In this document: positions 15,765 through 25,491 of the stretch, in pieces | Numbering within the stretch: position 1 is the first letter of the stretch | Layout: every line of letters starts with the position of its first letter | Assembly (NCBI GenBank): GCA_903970165.1 | Contig: CAJCHZ010000101.1 | Coordinates: forward strand, 1 to 64,000 | From: Betaproteobacteria bacterium | GTDB lineage: Bacteria; Acidobacteriota; Terriglobia; Acidiferrales; UBA7541 | Length of the DNA: 64,000 nucleotides | Reading direction: 5' to 3' | The notes under the pieces: generated by a model | Told to the model about the DNA's origin: nothing | The model's database searches: none | Seen by the model: only the letters and a program-made list of their open reading frames with translations | Made by a program: the position numbers and the translations under genes

Positions 15765-17579
15765 ATGGAACTAACGCCGCAACTCGCCACGCGTTTTGAG
15801 AAATTGCAGACCTCCTACCCGGTCAAGCGCAGCGCCCTGATCCCCATGCTCATGTACGCGCAGGATGAGTACGGCTGCGTCAGCGACGAAATGATCGCGG
15901 AAATCGCGAAGCGCCTGGATTTGAATAATGTGCAGGTCGAAGAGACCATGGCGTACTATTCCATGCTGCACCGCAAGCCCATGGGAAAGTTTCACGTGCA
16001 GGTTTGTACGAATGTGGCCTGCATGTTGAAGGGCGGCAACGAGATTCTGGAGCGCGCCAAGAAGCGCCTGGAAATTGGGCACAAGGAAGTTACGCAGGAC
16101 GGCGTTTTCTCACTGGAAGAGGTGGAGTGTATCGGCGCATGCACCGGCGCGCCTGCCATGCAAGTGAACTATGATTTCCACGAAAATCTGACGCCTATTA
16201 AGTTTGATCGCATCATCAAGGATTTGGACGGCGGCAAAGTGCCTCCGCCGGAGCCGGTGACCGCGGGCGCGCTTCACGAACGCGCACCTGGCGAGACGCC
16301 GCTCATCAGCAAACGCTGGGGCATCAAGGATTCGCGCAAGATTGACGTTTTCCTCGAGCACGATGGCTACAAGGCGCTGGAAAAAGCGCTGAAAGAGATG
16401 ACGCCCGAAACGATCATTGACGAGGTAAAAAAATCCGGTCTACGCGGGCGAGGCGGGGCCGGGTTTCCCACGGGCATGAAGTGGTCCTTCGTCCCGAAAG
16501 ATTCTCCGAAGCCGAAATATTTAATCTGCAATGCCGATGAGTCCGAGCCTGGCACCTGCAAGGACCGTCCGCTGATGGAAATGGACCCGCACCAGCTGAT
16601 CGAGGGCATGGTTATAGCGGGACGCTCTTACGGCGCGCATCGGGGCTTTATTTACGTCCGCGGGGAATATCGCTACGTTCTGGATATCGTGCAAACAGCT
16701 GTCGAGGAGGCCTACGCGAATGGCTACCTCGGTAAAGACATTCTTGGCTCGGGCTTTGATTTCGACATCGTGACCCATACCGGCGCGGGCGCCTACGAGT
16801 GTGGCGAAGAATCGGCCCTGATGGAATCTCTCGAAGGCAAGCGCGGCTATCCCCGCATCAAACCTCCCTTCCCGGCCGTGGTCGGCCTCTACGGCTGCCC
16901 GACCATCATTAATAATGTGGAGACACTGAGTTCAGTGCCCGCCATCATCCTCGAAGGCGGAGAAGCTTACGCCAAGCGCGGCACCCCCAAAAACGGCGGC
17001 ACGCGGCTCCTCTGCGTCGCGGGACATATTAATAAGCCGGGGATTTACGAAATTCCGCTTGGGATGAACATGAAGAAGTTCATCTACGAGATGGCAGGCG
17101 GCATTCCAGGCGGCAAAAAACTCAAAGCCGTAATTCCGGGCGGCAGTTCCTGCCCGCTCATGACCGCCGACGAAATTGATATCCCGATGGATTACGACTC
17201 CGTGGCCAAAGCCGGTTCGATGCTAGGCTCCGGCGGCATGGTCGTGATGGACGAAACCACCTGTATGGTGGACATGGCGCGGCGCATCATGCACTTTTAT
17301 GCGCACGAATCCTGCGGCTGGTGCATCCCCTGCCGCGAAGGAACCACATGGCTAAAGAAAATGCTGGATCGCTTCCACGCTGGCTACGGCCGGCCGGAAG
17401 ACATTGACATCGTCGGCGAACTCGCACAAAACATGCTGGGCCGCACCTTCTGCCCGCTTGGGGACGCCGCCGCGCTTCCGACCATCAGCATCGTCAAGAA
17501 ATGGCGCAGCGAATTTGAAGACCATTTGAATGGGCGCTGTGCGTACAAGAACACGGAAGAGCTGTTGGGCGCGCGATAG
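15765..17579 (+). CDS. nuoEF: Fused NADH-quinone oxidoreductase subunits E and F
   Basis: 604 residues in one uninterrupted frame. Residues ~1-155 are NuoE (24-kDa) with the 2Fe-2S ligands in CTNVAC and CIGAC. After a ~20-residue linker, residues ~175-604 are NuoF (51-kDa) with the FMN/NADH site GLRGRGGAGFPTGMKW, CNADESEPGTCKDR, and the 4Fe-4S N3 ligands in ESCGWCIPCREGT and TFCPLG. Both halves keep all catalytic residues, so this should be a working NADH-oxidising module. In most bacteria these are two genes. No strong Shine-Dalgarno; the start lies 3 bp after the nuoD stop. Confidence 0.93.
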   Translation: MELTPQLATRFEKLQTSYPVKRSALIPMLMYAQDEYGCVSDEMIAEIAKRLDLNNVQVEETMAYYSMLHRKPMGKFHVQVCTNVACMLKGGNEILERAKKRLEIGHKEVTQDGVFSLEEVECIGACTGAPAMQVNYDFHENLTPIKFDRIIKDLDGGKVPPPEPVTAGALHERAPGETPLISKRWGIKDSRKIDVFLEHDGYKALEKALKEMTPETIIDEVKKSGLRGRGGAGFPTGMKWSFVPKDSPKPKYLICNADESEPGTCKDRPLMEMDPHQLIEGMVIAGRSYGAHRGFIYVRGEYRYVLDIVQTAVEEAYANGYLGKDILGSGFDFDIVTHTGAGAYECGEESALMESLEGKRGYPRIKPPFPAVVGLYGCPTIINNVETLSSVPAIILEGGEAYAKRGTPKNGGTRLLCVAGHINKPGIYEIPLGMNMKKFIYEMAGGIPGGKKLKAVIPGGSSCPLMTADEIDIPMDYDSVAKAGSMLGSGGMVVMDETTCMVDMARRIMHFYAHESCGWCIPCREGTTWLKKMLDRFHAGYGRPEDIDIVGELAQNMLGRTFCPLGDAAALPTISIVKKWRSEFEDHLNGRCAYKNTEELLGAR

Positions 17580-17585
17580 GAATCC

Positions 17586-19826
17586 ATGGCAGAAACAAAG
17601 CTGATAACCCTGAAGATCAACGACCGCGAAGTGCAGGTGCCGCACGGGACTTCGATCATTGAAGCGGCGCGGCGCATTGGCACGGAAGTGCCGTCCTTCT
17701 GCTACTTCCCGGGCCTGGCGGTGCAGGCCGCATGCCGCATGTGCCTGGTCGAAGTTGAAAAAATGCCGAAATTGCAGACCGCCTGCAGCCTTGCTGTTAG
17801 TGAAGGCATGGTCGTGAAGACCGATACCGCGCAGATACATGACGCACGCAAGGCCATGCTGGAATTTCTGCTGACGAATCACCCGCTCGATTGCCCTGTG
17901 TGCGACAAGGGCGGCGAGTGCGAATTGCAGGATATGGTTTTCCGCTACGGCGCGGACACAAGCCGCTTCGTCGAGGAAAAAATTCACCGGCCCGAAGAGA
18001 AATGGTCGGACCTGGTTTATTACGATTCGCCCCGGTGCATCCTGTGCTTTCGTTGCGTAACGGTTTGCGATGCGGGCATGGACGTTAAAGCCCTTGGCGT
18101 GGGCATGCGCGGCGCGAATAGCATCATCATCCCCAACCGCGAAGATCACCTCGAATGCGAAGAATGCGGCATGTGCATTGATATATGCCCTGTCGGCGCG
18201 CTCACCAGTGGCACCTACCGCTACAAGACGCGGCCATGGGAGATGACTTACGTCTCAACGGTGTGCACCCATTGTTCGAATGGCTGCAAGACCACGTTGA
18301 GCGTGCGCAACCACGAGATCATGCGCGCGAATAACCGCGATCTTTCCGGGATCAACGAGGATTTTCTGTGCATTAAGGGCCGCTTCGGCTTTGATTTCAC
18401 CACGCATCCCGAGCGCATCAAGCAGCCCATGGTCCGCAAAGGCGACAAACTCTACCCGGTCTCGTGGGAAGAAGCGGCACAGACCGCCGCGACGCGGCTC
18501 AAGCAGGTTTACGATGCCGGCGGAAAGGATTCGATCGGTTTCATCGGTTCGAACCGCACTTCCAACGAAGAGAATTATCTGTTCCAGCGGCTGGCGCGCG
18601 CGACTTTCGGCACGAACAACCTCGACCACCACCGCACCGCCGACTACACCGGTCTGCTCACCGCGCTCGGCGACAACGCCGCCGATTCCGTTCTGACCAT
18701 GAAGCACCTCGGCGAGTCGAAAGCCGTTCTGCTCGTCGGCAACGATCCCACGAACCAGAATCCGCTGGTCGCGTGGCAGATTCGCAAAGCCATCCGCCAG
18801 ATCGGCGCCAAGCTTTTCATTTTGAATGCGCACGAAATCAAGCTGAAGCGCAAAGCCACGCAATTCGTCAAGGTAGAAGCAGGCCAGGAAGCGGCCGCGC
18901 TTAACTGGATGGCTCACGAGCAGGGCCGGCTGGATAGCTCGCTTGTCGAACAGCTTGTTCAGCTGCAAGCCGCTCTCGACGCCGAACCCGAAGTGGCGAT
19001 TGTCTTCGGCGCGGAAATTACTGGTGCCGCGATTGCGCTGCTCGTCGCCTTCGGCTCCAAGCTGCACGGCAAGGTCCGCTACATGGCTCTCGGCGATTAC
19101 GCCAATTCGCGTGGCGCCGCCGACATGGGCCTGCTGCCGGATCGCCTGCCCAGCTACGCGCATGTAGACGATTCCGCCGCGCGCGAAGGTTTTGAACGCC
19201 TCTGGGGAGGAGTGATTCCCTCCAAAACGGGGATGACCGCGCCTGCCATGGTAGACGCCGCACAGAACGGCAATTTGAAGGCACTCTACGTGATGGGCGC
19301 GAACCCGCTGGCACACTTTGGCACCCTGGGATTTGGCCGCGGCAAACTCGAGTTGCTCATCGTTCACGAAATGTTCTTGACCGAAACGGCAAAAATCGCG
19401 GACGTCGTCTTCCCCGCAGCCTCGGCCTACGAAAAAGAAGGCACCGTCACCAACACCTCCGGTGAAATCCAGCGCCTCCAGAAAGCCGCGGAAGTGATGG
19501 GCCCGCGCACCGACTTCGATCTGCTGCGCATCCTCTCCCATCAACTCGAAAAACTCGGCCTTGGCAAGGCTTTCCACTACAAAACGCCGCACGCCGTCTT
19601 CGAAGAAATTCGCAAAGCAGTTCCCGGCTATGACGTGCAGCCCACAGGGTTGCTCACCGGCGCCGCGGAATCGACACGCGTCCGCATCGCGAAGAATGGC
19701 CATGCTCCATACGATGTGCCCGTTGGCCTCATCCGCTCCGCGCACGACACCCTTTTCACCAGCGGCACTCTCGGCCGCTTCTGCACCACGATGGAATCTC
19801 TCCCGGAGGCAGAAGCGAAGCCGTGA
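17586..19826 (+). CDS. nuoG: NADH-quinone oxidoreductase subunit G
   Basis: 746 residues, the large electron-transfer subunit. Cluster ligands are complete: the N1b 2Fe-2S pattern C-x10-C-x2-C-x13-C (residues ~39-70), N5 H-x3-C-x2-C-x5-C in HPLDCPVCDKGGEC, N4 in CILCFRCVTVCDAG and CEECGMCIDICPVGAL, and the N7 set CTHCSNGC with a distal Cys in DFLCIKGRF. A molybdopterin-oxidoreductase-like domain fills the C-terminal half. N7 is found only in some bacteria. It starts 6 bp after nuoEF and overlaps nuoH. Confidence 0.95.
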   Translation: MAETKLITLKINDREVQVPHGTSIIEAARRIGTEVPSFCYFPGLAVQAACRMCLVEVEKMPKLQTACSLAVSEGMVVKTDTAQIHDARKAMLEFLLTNHPLDCPVCDKGGECELQDMVFRYGADTSRFVEEKIHRPEEKWSDLVYYDSPRCILCFRCVTVCDAGMDVKALGVGMRGANSIIIPNREDHLECEECGMCIDICPVGALTSGTYRYKTRPWEMTYVSTVCTHCSNGCKTTLSVRNHEIMRANNRDLSGINEDFLCIKGRFGFDFTTHPERIKQPMVRKGDKLYPVSWEEAAQTAATRLKQVYDAGGKDSIGFIGSNRTSNEENYLFQRLARATFGTNNLDHHRTADYTGLLTALGDNAADSVLTMKHLGESKAVLLVGNDPTNQNPLVAWQIRKAIRQIGAKLFILNAHEIKLKRKATQFVKVEAGQEAAALNWMAHEQGRLDSSLVEQLVQLQAALDAEPEVAIVFGAEITGAAIALLVAFGSKLHGKVRYMALGDYANSRGAADMGLLPDRLPSYAHVDDSAAREGFERLWGGVIPSKTGMTAPAMVDAAQNGNLKALYVMGANPLAHFGTLGFGRGKLELLIVHEMFLTETAKIADVVFPAASAYEKEGTVTNTSGEIQRLQKAAEVMGPRTDFDLLRILSHQLEKLGLGKAFHYKTPHAVFEEIRKAVPGYDVQPTGLLTGAAESTRVRIAKNGHAPYDVPVGLIRSAHDTLFTSGTLGRFCTTMESLPEAEAKP

Positions 19827-21037
19827 TCTCCTTCTTAACTTCCAACGCTTATTGGATCATTTGGCTCGTCAAGATCGCGCTGCTTCTTTTCATTGTTCTT
19901 ACCGTCAACGCATATCTCACATGGTTCGAACGCAAAGTCGTAGCCCACATGCAATCGCGTTGGGGACCCCACCGCGTCGGCCCGCACGGCCTGCTCCAAC
20001 CGCTTGCTGACGGCGCAAAATTCCTTTTGAAAGAAGATCCTACGCCCGCCGGTGTGGACAAATTTACTTATTTTCTCGCGCCGCTGATGGCGCTCGCTCT
20101 TGCGCTTACGTCGATTGCGATTATTCCTTTCGGCCCTGAGCCATTGCACATCTTCGGCCAGACCATCACTTTGGGAATCGCCGATCTGAACATCGGCATT
20201 CTTGCTCTGTTCGCCATCACGGCGCTCAGCGTTTACGGTGTCGCCCTCGCGGGCTGGTCCTCAAACAGCAAATATCCTTTGCTCGGCGGCCTGCGCAGCT
20301 CCGCCCAGATGATCAGTTACGAGCTGGCGTTGACTATGTCCGTCGTCGGCGTCCTCCTAATGGCCGGCAGCTTCAACCTCCGCGACATCATCGGCGCCCA
20401 GTCTCAGCACCCCGAGCGCGGCCTCTTGGGCTGGAATCTCTGGCCGCAAATTCTGGGCTTTATCTGCTTCTTCGTCGCCGCCGTCGCCGAAACCAACCGC
20501 GTTCCTTTCGACCTTCCCGAAGCCGAGTCCGAACTCGTCGCCGGCTTCCACACCGAATACGCCAGCTTCAAATTCGCCATGTTCTTCATCGCGGAATACA
20601 CCAGCATGATCACCGTCTCCTGCCTCTGCACCATCATGTTTTTCGGCGGATGGCTCTCTCCCTTTCCCGCGAGTTGGACTTTCACGCACTACCTCCCTTC
20701 TGCCATTCTGATTCCGCTGGGCTTGTGGGTAATTTGGGACGGCCTCCGTTACGAAACGGTCTTCGGTAAACTGGTCCTTCCGGGAATCGGCACGGTTATG
20801 CTCGCCTTGGGTGCCGCCCTCATTGCCTTTCCTGCAGTAAACGAATTCATCCAGGGCCCATTCTGGCTACTCGGCAAGATTCTCGTATTCCTTTTTGTCT
20901 ACGTTTGGATGCGCGGCACGCTTCCGCGTTTCCGCTATGACCAGCTCATGTCCTTCGGCTGGAAGCTGCTTCTCCCCGTTTCCATCGCTAACGTGATCCT
21001 CACCGCGTTCGTCCTCCTGTGGCGGGGTGCTCAGTGA
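19823..21037 (+). CDS. nuoH: NADH-quinone oxidoreductase subunit H
   Basis: 404-residue membrane subunit with eight or more helices at the junction with the peripheral arm. Signatures are TWFERKVVAHMQSRWGPHRV (loop forming part of the quinone entry) and NRVPFDLPEAESELVAGFHT. GTG start overlaps the nuoG stop (GTGA). The usual next gene nuoI, coding for the two-4Fe-4S ferredoxin subunit, is missing; nuoJ follows at once. Confidence 0.95.
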   Translation: MISFLTSNAYWIIWLVKIALLLFIVLTVNAYLTWFERKVVAHMQSRWGPHRVGPHGLLQPLADGAKFLLKEDPTPAGVDKFTYFLAPLMALALALTSIAIIPFGPEPLHIFGQTITLGIADLNIGILALFAITALSVYGVALAGWSSNSKYPLLGGLRSSAQMISYELALTMSVVGVLLMAGSFNLRDIIGAQSQHPERGLLGWNLWPQILGFICFFVAAVAETNRVPFDLPEAESELVAGFHTEYASFKFAMFFIAEYTSMITVSCLCTIMFFGGWLSPFPASWTFTHYLPSAILIPLGLWVIWDGLRYETVFGKLVLPGIGTVMLALGAALIAFPAVNEFIQGPFWLLGKILVFLFVYVWMRGTLPRFRYDQLMSFGWKLLLPVSIANVILTAFVLLWRGAQ

Positions 21038-21534
21038 CGCCACAACTTGCCATTTTCTTCGTCCTCGCCGCTCTGGCAGTGATCGGCGCCCTTAACCTTA
21101 TTCTCCAAAAACATCCCATTCACAGCGCGCTTTCGCTGATCGTGGTGATGATCGCTCTCGCAGGCCTTTATCTACTTATGGGCGCCGAGTTCGTCGCCGC
21201 CGTGCAAATCATCGTCTACGGCGGCGCCATCATGGTGCTTTTCGTCTTTGTCATCATGCTTCTGAATGCCGGCGTCGAAGAGAAGACGAATATTTCCAAG
21301 CTCGCGGGCATCGCGGGCGTTCCGCTGGCCGTCGCTCTCCTGGGTTTCATCGCCGCCGCCATCGCTCGTTCCAACGACGCCGCCCAAGCGGGAGTAGAAT
21401 CCGGCACGCTGGCCAGCACTAAAGAAATTTCCACCATGCTCTTCAAGGATTTTGTCTATCCCTTTGAGCTGACTTCTTTCCTGATTCTCGTTGCAATTCT
21501 GGGCGCGATCGTTCTCGCGCAGCGGGAGAATTGA
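21034..21534 (+). CDS. nuoJ: NADH-quinone oxidoreductase subunit J
   Basis: 166 residues, five hydrophobic helices. HPIHSALSLIVVMIALAGLY and AVQIIVYGGAIMVLFVFVIM (with the conserved pi-bulge helix) identify the family. The GTG at 21034 overlaps the nuoH stop as GTGA; an upstream GTG at 21019 would add five residues inside nuoH. The C-terminal loop GVESGTLASTKEISTMLF is typical. Confidence 0.93.
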   Translation: MTPQLAIFFVLAALAVIGALNLILQKHPIHSALSLIVVMIALAGLYLLMGAEFVAAVQIIVYGGAIMVLFVFVIMLLNAGVEEKTNISKLAGIAGVPLAVALLGFIAAAIARSNDAAQAGVESGTLASTKEISTMLFKDFVYPFELTSFLILVAILGAIVLAQREN

Positions 21535-21536
21535 CG

Positions 21537-21839
21537 ATGGTCCCGACGAACTACTATTTGATTCTGAGCGCAATCATTTTTGGACTTGGCGTGGTGGCCT
21601 TCATCTTCAAGCGCAACGTCATCACCATTTTCATGTCCATTGAGTTGATGCTGAACGCCGTCAATCTGGCTTTTGTGGCTTTCAGCCAGGCCAAGCACCA
21701 GTCCGACGGACAGGTATTCGTACTCTTTGTCATCGTCGTGGCCGCCGCCGAAGCCGCCGTCGGCCTCGGCATCATCATTCTTATGCAGCGCGTCCGGCAT
21801 TCGCTCAACGTAGAGCGCGTGGATTTGCTCAAACTCTAA
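21537..21839 (+). CDS. nuoK: NADH-quinone oxidoreductase subunit K
   Basis: 100 residues, three helices, with the conserved membrane glutamates in FMSIELMLNAVNLAF and AAAEAAVGLGI that take part in proton transfer. ATG at 21537 gives the standard NuoK length; the TTG at 21531 overlaps the nuoJ stop. Its TAA shares a base with the nuoL ATG. Confidence 0.93.
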   Translation: MVPTNYYLILSAIIFGLGVVAFIFKRNVITIFMSIELMLNAVNLAFVAFSQAKHQSDGQVFVLFVIVVAAAEAAVGLGIIILMQRVRHSLNVERVDLLKL

Positions 21840-23830
21840 TGCCAATACTCGATCATCTGTGGATTATTCCGCTTCTGCCGCTGCTTGGCTCGGCCATCAA
21901 CGGCCTTCTCGGCGGCAAGTGGCCCCATAACATCGTCAACAGCGTCGCTCTGGGCGCCACGGGCCTCTCCTTTGCTTGTGCGCTCGAAGCCGTCCGCGAA
22001 TTTGTCTCTGAGCCTAACCATCAGGCGCTCGTTCACAGACACTTCTTCGACTGGATTTCGGCTGGCACCTTTACCGCGGGCTTCGACCTCCAGATGGACC
22101 AGTTAACCGTGGTGATGCTCCTCGTCGTCACCGGCGTCGGCTTCCTCATCCACATCTATTCCACCGGCTACATGGCGCACGAGGGCGGCTACTACCGCTT
22201 CTTCTCCTACCTCAACCTGTTCATGTTCTTCATGCTCATCCTGGTTTTGGCGGCCAACTACGTGCTTCTCTTCGTCGGATGGGAAGGCGTTGGCCTTTGC
22301 AGCTACTTGCTTATCGGTTTTTATTTCCTCAAAAAATCGGCTGCCGACGCAGGCAAAAAAGCCTTCATCGTCAATCGCATCGGCGACTTCGGTTTCATGC
22401 TGGGAATGTTTCTGCTCTTCCGCGCCTTCGGCTCCCTGGATTTCACGACCGTATTCCAGAAGGCCGCTGATCCTTCCTGGGCACATGAGCCATGGGGCCA
22501 GTTTGGCACTATGACCGTTGCGTGCCTGCTGCTCTTCATGGGCGCCACCGGCAAATCCGCCCAGCTGCCTCTCTATGTCTGGCTGCCGGACGCCATGGAA
22601 GGACCGACGCCCGTCAGCGCGTTGATCCATGCCGCGACCATGGTCACGGCCGGCGTTTACGTTGTCGCGCGCTCCCACATCCTCTTTGTCCACTCGGAAA
22701 CCGCCATGGTCGTGGTAGCCGTGGTTGGCTGCGCCACTGCCTTTTTCGCCGCCACCATCGGCTTAGTCCAGACCGACATCAAAAAAGTTCTCGCCTACTC
22801 CACGGTCAGCCAACTCGGCTACATGTTCCTGGCCTGCGGCGTCGGCGTCTTTTCCGCGGGCATCTTCCACCTCATGACCCACGCCTTCTTCAAAGCCCTT
22901 CTCTTCCTCGCCGCCGGCTCCGTGATTCACGCTATGGGCGGCGAGCAGGACATGCGCCACATGGGCGGCCTCAGCAAAAAAATCAAGTACACCTACTGGA
23001 CCATGCTCATGGCCACGCTCGCCATCTCGGGTGCCCCGCTTTTTGCCGGCTTCTTCAGCAAGGACCAGATTCTCCTCGGCGCTTACACCATCGAAGGCGG
23101 CAAGCCGCTGTACGCCATCGGTTTGCTCACTGCTCTCCTCACCGCTTTCTACATGTTCCGCCTGATTTTCCTGACCTTCCACGGCCAGCAGCGTTACGAC
23201 GAGCATCATGTCCACGTACACGAATCGCCTTGGAGCATGCTCGGTCCGTTGGTGATTCTCGCGGTGCTCTCGATTTTCGGCGGCTGGCTCGCGCTTCCCG
23301 CGTTCTGGGGTGGCCCGGATTATTTTGCGAACTTCCTCGCGCCCGTCTTCAGCGGCGGCGAAGCCTCCGCGGCCGCTGCGGCTTCTGAAGCCGCAGCTCA
23401 TTCTCTTGAGCTCCCGCTCGCCGGAGTCGCCGTCTTCACCGCTCTCCTCGGATTCGCCGTGGCCTTTTGGCTTTACATCCGCCAGCCGGGCAAACCAGAA
23501 GCCATCGCCAAATCCGTCGGCGGCCTTTACACCACTCTTCTTAACAAATATTACGTGGATGAACTCTACGCCGCCGTTATCGTCAAGCCGCTGCTCTGGC
23601 TCTCGACCGAAGTCCTTTGGAAAATCGTCGACGTCGCCGGCATTGACGGCACCGTGAATGGCATCGCCCACGGCACCACCTCCCTCGGAGACACCGTCCG
23701 CCACACGCAGTCCGGCAACACTCGCAGCTACGCCGTCTGGGTCGTCATCGGAGCCCTTGTGATCCTCGCCGTTATCTTTTTGTGGCCCTACTGGTCCGCA
23801 GCCAGGCCAGTGGCTGGGATGGTGCGCTGA
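21839..23830 (+). CDS. nuoL: NADH-quinone oxidoreductase subunit L
   Basis: 663-residue antiporter-like proton-pumping subunit with about 16 helices and the long lateral C-terminal helix. Key motifs: VGWEGVGLCSYLLIGFY (helix 5 Glu), GATGKSAQLPLYVWLPDAMEGPTPVSALIH (helix 7 Lys) and LFAGFFSKDQIL (helix 12 Lys). A short Ala/Glu-rich insert (ASAAAAASEAAAHSLELP) precedes the lateral helix. The start overlaps the nuoK stop by one base and the stop overlaps nuoM by one. Confidence 0.95.
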   Translation: MPILDHLWIIPLLPLLGSAINGLLGGKWPHNIVNSVALGATGLSFACALEAVREFVSEPNHQALVHRHFFDWISAGTFTAGFDLQMDQLTVVMLLVVTGVGFLIHIYSTGYMAHEGGYYRFFSYLNLFMFFMLILVLAANYVLLFVGWEGVGLCSYLLIGFYFLKKSAADAGKKAFIVNRIGDFGFMLGMFLLFRAFGSLDFTTVFQKAADPSWAHEPWGQFGTMTVACLLLFMGATGKSAQLPLYVWLPDAMEGPTPVSALIHAATMVTAGVYVVARSHILFVHSETAMVVVAVVGCATAFFAATIGLVQTDIKKVLAYSTVSQLGYMFLACGVGVFSAGIFHLMTHAFFKALLFLAAGSVIHAMGGEQDMRHMGGLSKKIKYTYWTMLMATLAISGAPLFAGFFSKDQILLGAYTIEGGKPLYAIGLLTALLTAFYMFRLIFLTFHGQQRYDEHHVHVHESPWSMLGPLVILAVLSIFGGWLALPAFWGGPDYFANFLAPVFSGGEASAAAAASEAAAHSLELPLAGVAVFTALLGFAVAFWLYIRQPGKPEAIAKSVGGLYTTLLNKYYVDELYAAVIVKPLLWLSTEVLWKIVDVAGIDGTVNGIAHGTTSLGDTVRHTQSGNTRSYAVWVVIGALVILAVIFLWPYWSAARPVAGMVR

Positions 23831-25491
23831 TGCAAACCATTCCGATGCTTACGATTCTGATTTTTCTGCCGGCCGCGGGCGTCATGGGCTTGCTTTGCTT
23901 GCGCAAGGACGACCACGAATGGATTCGCCGTTTTGCTTTCGTCGTCTCTCTCCTCGAACTTATCGCCTCCGTCTGGTTTCTTCTCGCAGGCGTGCCTCTC
24001 GGCAGCAATGGCTATAAACTCGAAGAATTTCACCAGTGGATCAGCCTCGGCCCGCATCTCGACGCCCCGCAAACCTGGATCAACTATCACCTCGGTGTAG
24101 ATGGCATCAGCATGTTCCTCGTCATCCTGACGGCCTTCCTCACCGTCGTCTCCATCCTCTGCTCCTGGAAGAGCATTGATAAGCGCGTCAAAGAATTTTT
24201 CATCATGATTTTGCTACTGGAAGTCGGCGTCGTCGGCGTTTTCCTATCCCTCGACCTCTTCCTCTTCTTCCTCTTTTGGGAAGTGATGCTCATTCCCATG
24301 TACTTCCTCATCGGCATCTGGGGCCACGACCGCCGCATCTACGCCACCATCAAATTCGTTCTCTATACGATGTCCGGCTCCATCCTGATGCTGATCGGCA
24401 TCCTCTGGCTCTATAACGCCACCGGCACGTTCGACCTGCCTTCGATTCAACTGGCGCTCCAGCATGGCGGTCTGGTTCTGCCCCGGAGCACGGAAACGCT
24501 TCTCTTCCTCGCATTCTTCGTGGCCTTCGCCATCAAAGTCCCGCTCTTCCCTTTCCACACCTGGCTGCCCGACGCGCACGTCGAAGCCCCCACCGCCGGG
24601 TCCGTGATTCTTGCCGGTGTGCTTCTGAAGATGGGCACTTATGGCATGATCCGTTTCTGCCTTCCCCTCTTCCCCGACGCCGCGAAGCGTTTCGCTACCC
24701 CGATCGCTGTCCTCGCCATCATCGGTATCATCTACGGCGCCCTGGTCGCCCTCGTTCAGCCAAACCTGAAAAAACTCGTCGCCTATTCCAGCGTCAGCCA
24801 CCTTGGCTTCGTGGTCCTGGGTATCTTCGCTTTCCAGACCGTTTCCATGCAGGGCGCCGTCTTCCAGATGCTCGCTCACGGCATCTCCACCGGCGGGCTC
24901 TTCCTGCTTGTCGGCATGCTCTATGACCGACGCCACACGTTTGAAATGTCCCAGTTCGGCGGCTTGTGCGCCCCCATGCCGCAACTCGCGGCGTTCTTCC
25001 TGTTCGTGGCGCTCTCTTCGATGGGCCTGCCTATGCTCAACGGTTTCGTTGGCGAATTTCTGATCCTGCTCGGCACCTATCAGGTCCACTGGAACTGGGC
25101 CTCCTGGGCCGCCACCGGAGTCATTCTCTCCGCATGCTATCTGCTCTGGTCCTACCAGAAAGTTTTCTACGGCGACATCACCGTCGAGAAAAACAGGACT
25201 CTACCCGACATCTCCACGCGCGAGCGTGCGATTCTCGTGACCATGGCCGTCATCACTCTCTGGATGGGCATCGGCTCAACGTTCTTCACTGACCGCACCG
25301 CGAGCGCCAGCCAGGCCGTGATAGACCAGATGCAGCGCCCGCAGCACGCGGAAGAGGCCATCGTTCCGGCACCGGCAAAGCCCTCTCGGCCTGCGCCCGG
25401 GAGGCCAGCCAACGCCACGGGTTCAGCCATCGCGCCCATCGCCAGCGCCGCTCCCAGACCAAACTCTCTTGAAAGGCTCGGAACCCGCTAA
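23830..25491 (+). CDS. nuoM: NADH-quinone oxidoreductase subunit M
   Basis: 553-residue antiporter-like subunit. VLLFLFWEVMLIPMYFLIG-type helix 5 (LFFLFWEVMLIPMYFLIG), FAIKVPLFPFHTWLPDAHVE (helix 7 Lys) and GFVGEFLILLGTY are canonical. The ATG at 23830 overlaps the nuoL TGA. The C terminus carries an unusual ~45-residue tail after the last helix, rich in Ala and Pro (EAIVPAPAKPSRPAPGRPAN...), not normally part of NuoM. nuoN starts at the next base after the stop. Confidence 0.94.
   Translation: MQTIPMLTILIFLPAAGVMGLLCLRKDDHEWIRRFAFVVSLLELIASVWFLLAGVPLGSNGYKLEEFHQWISLGPHLDAPQTWINYHLGVDGISMFLVILTAFLTVVSILCSWKSIDKRVKEFFIMILLLEVGVVGVFLSLDLFLFFLFWEVMLIPMYFLIGIWGHDRRIYATIKFVLYTMSGSILMLIGILWLYNATGTFDLPSIQLALQHGGLVLPRSTETLLFLAFFVAFAIKVPLFPFHTWLPDAHVEAPTAGSVILAGVLLKMGTYGMIRFCLPLFPDAAKRFATPIAVLAIIGIIYGALVALVQPNLKKLVAYSSVSHLGFVVLGIFAFQTVSMQGAVFQMLAHGISTGGLFLLVGMLYDRRHTFEMSQFGGLCAPMPQLAAFFLFVALSSMGLPMLNGFVGEFLILLGTYQVHWNWASWAATGVILSACYLLWSYQKVFYGDITVEKNRTLPDISTRERAILVTMAVITLWMGIGSTFFTDRTASASQAVIDQMQRPQHAEEAIVPAPAKPSRPAPGRPANATGSAIAPIASAAPRPNSLERLGTR

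Noticed and set aside
18255..19745. 496-residue minus-strand open frame
   Set aside because: Antisense to nuoG, which has all Fe-S motifs; no family pattern in the opposite frame.
22763..23704. 313-residue minus-strand open frame
   Set aside because: Very Glu/Gly-rich shadow of nuoL with no family pattern.
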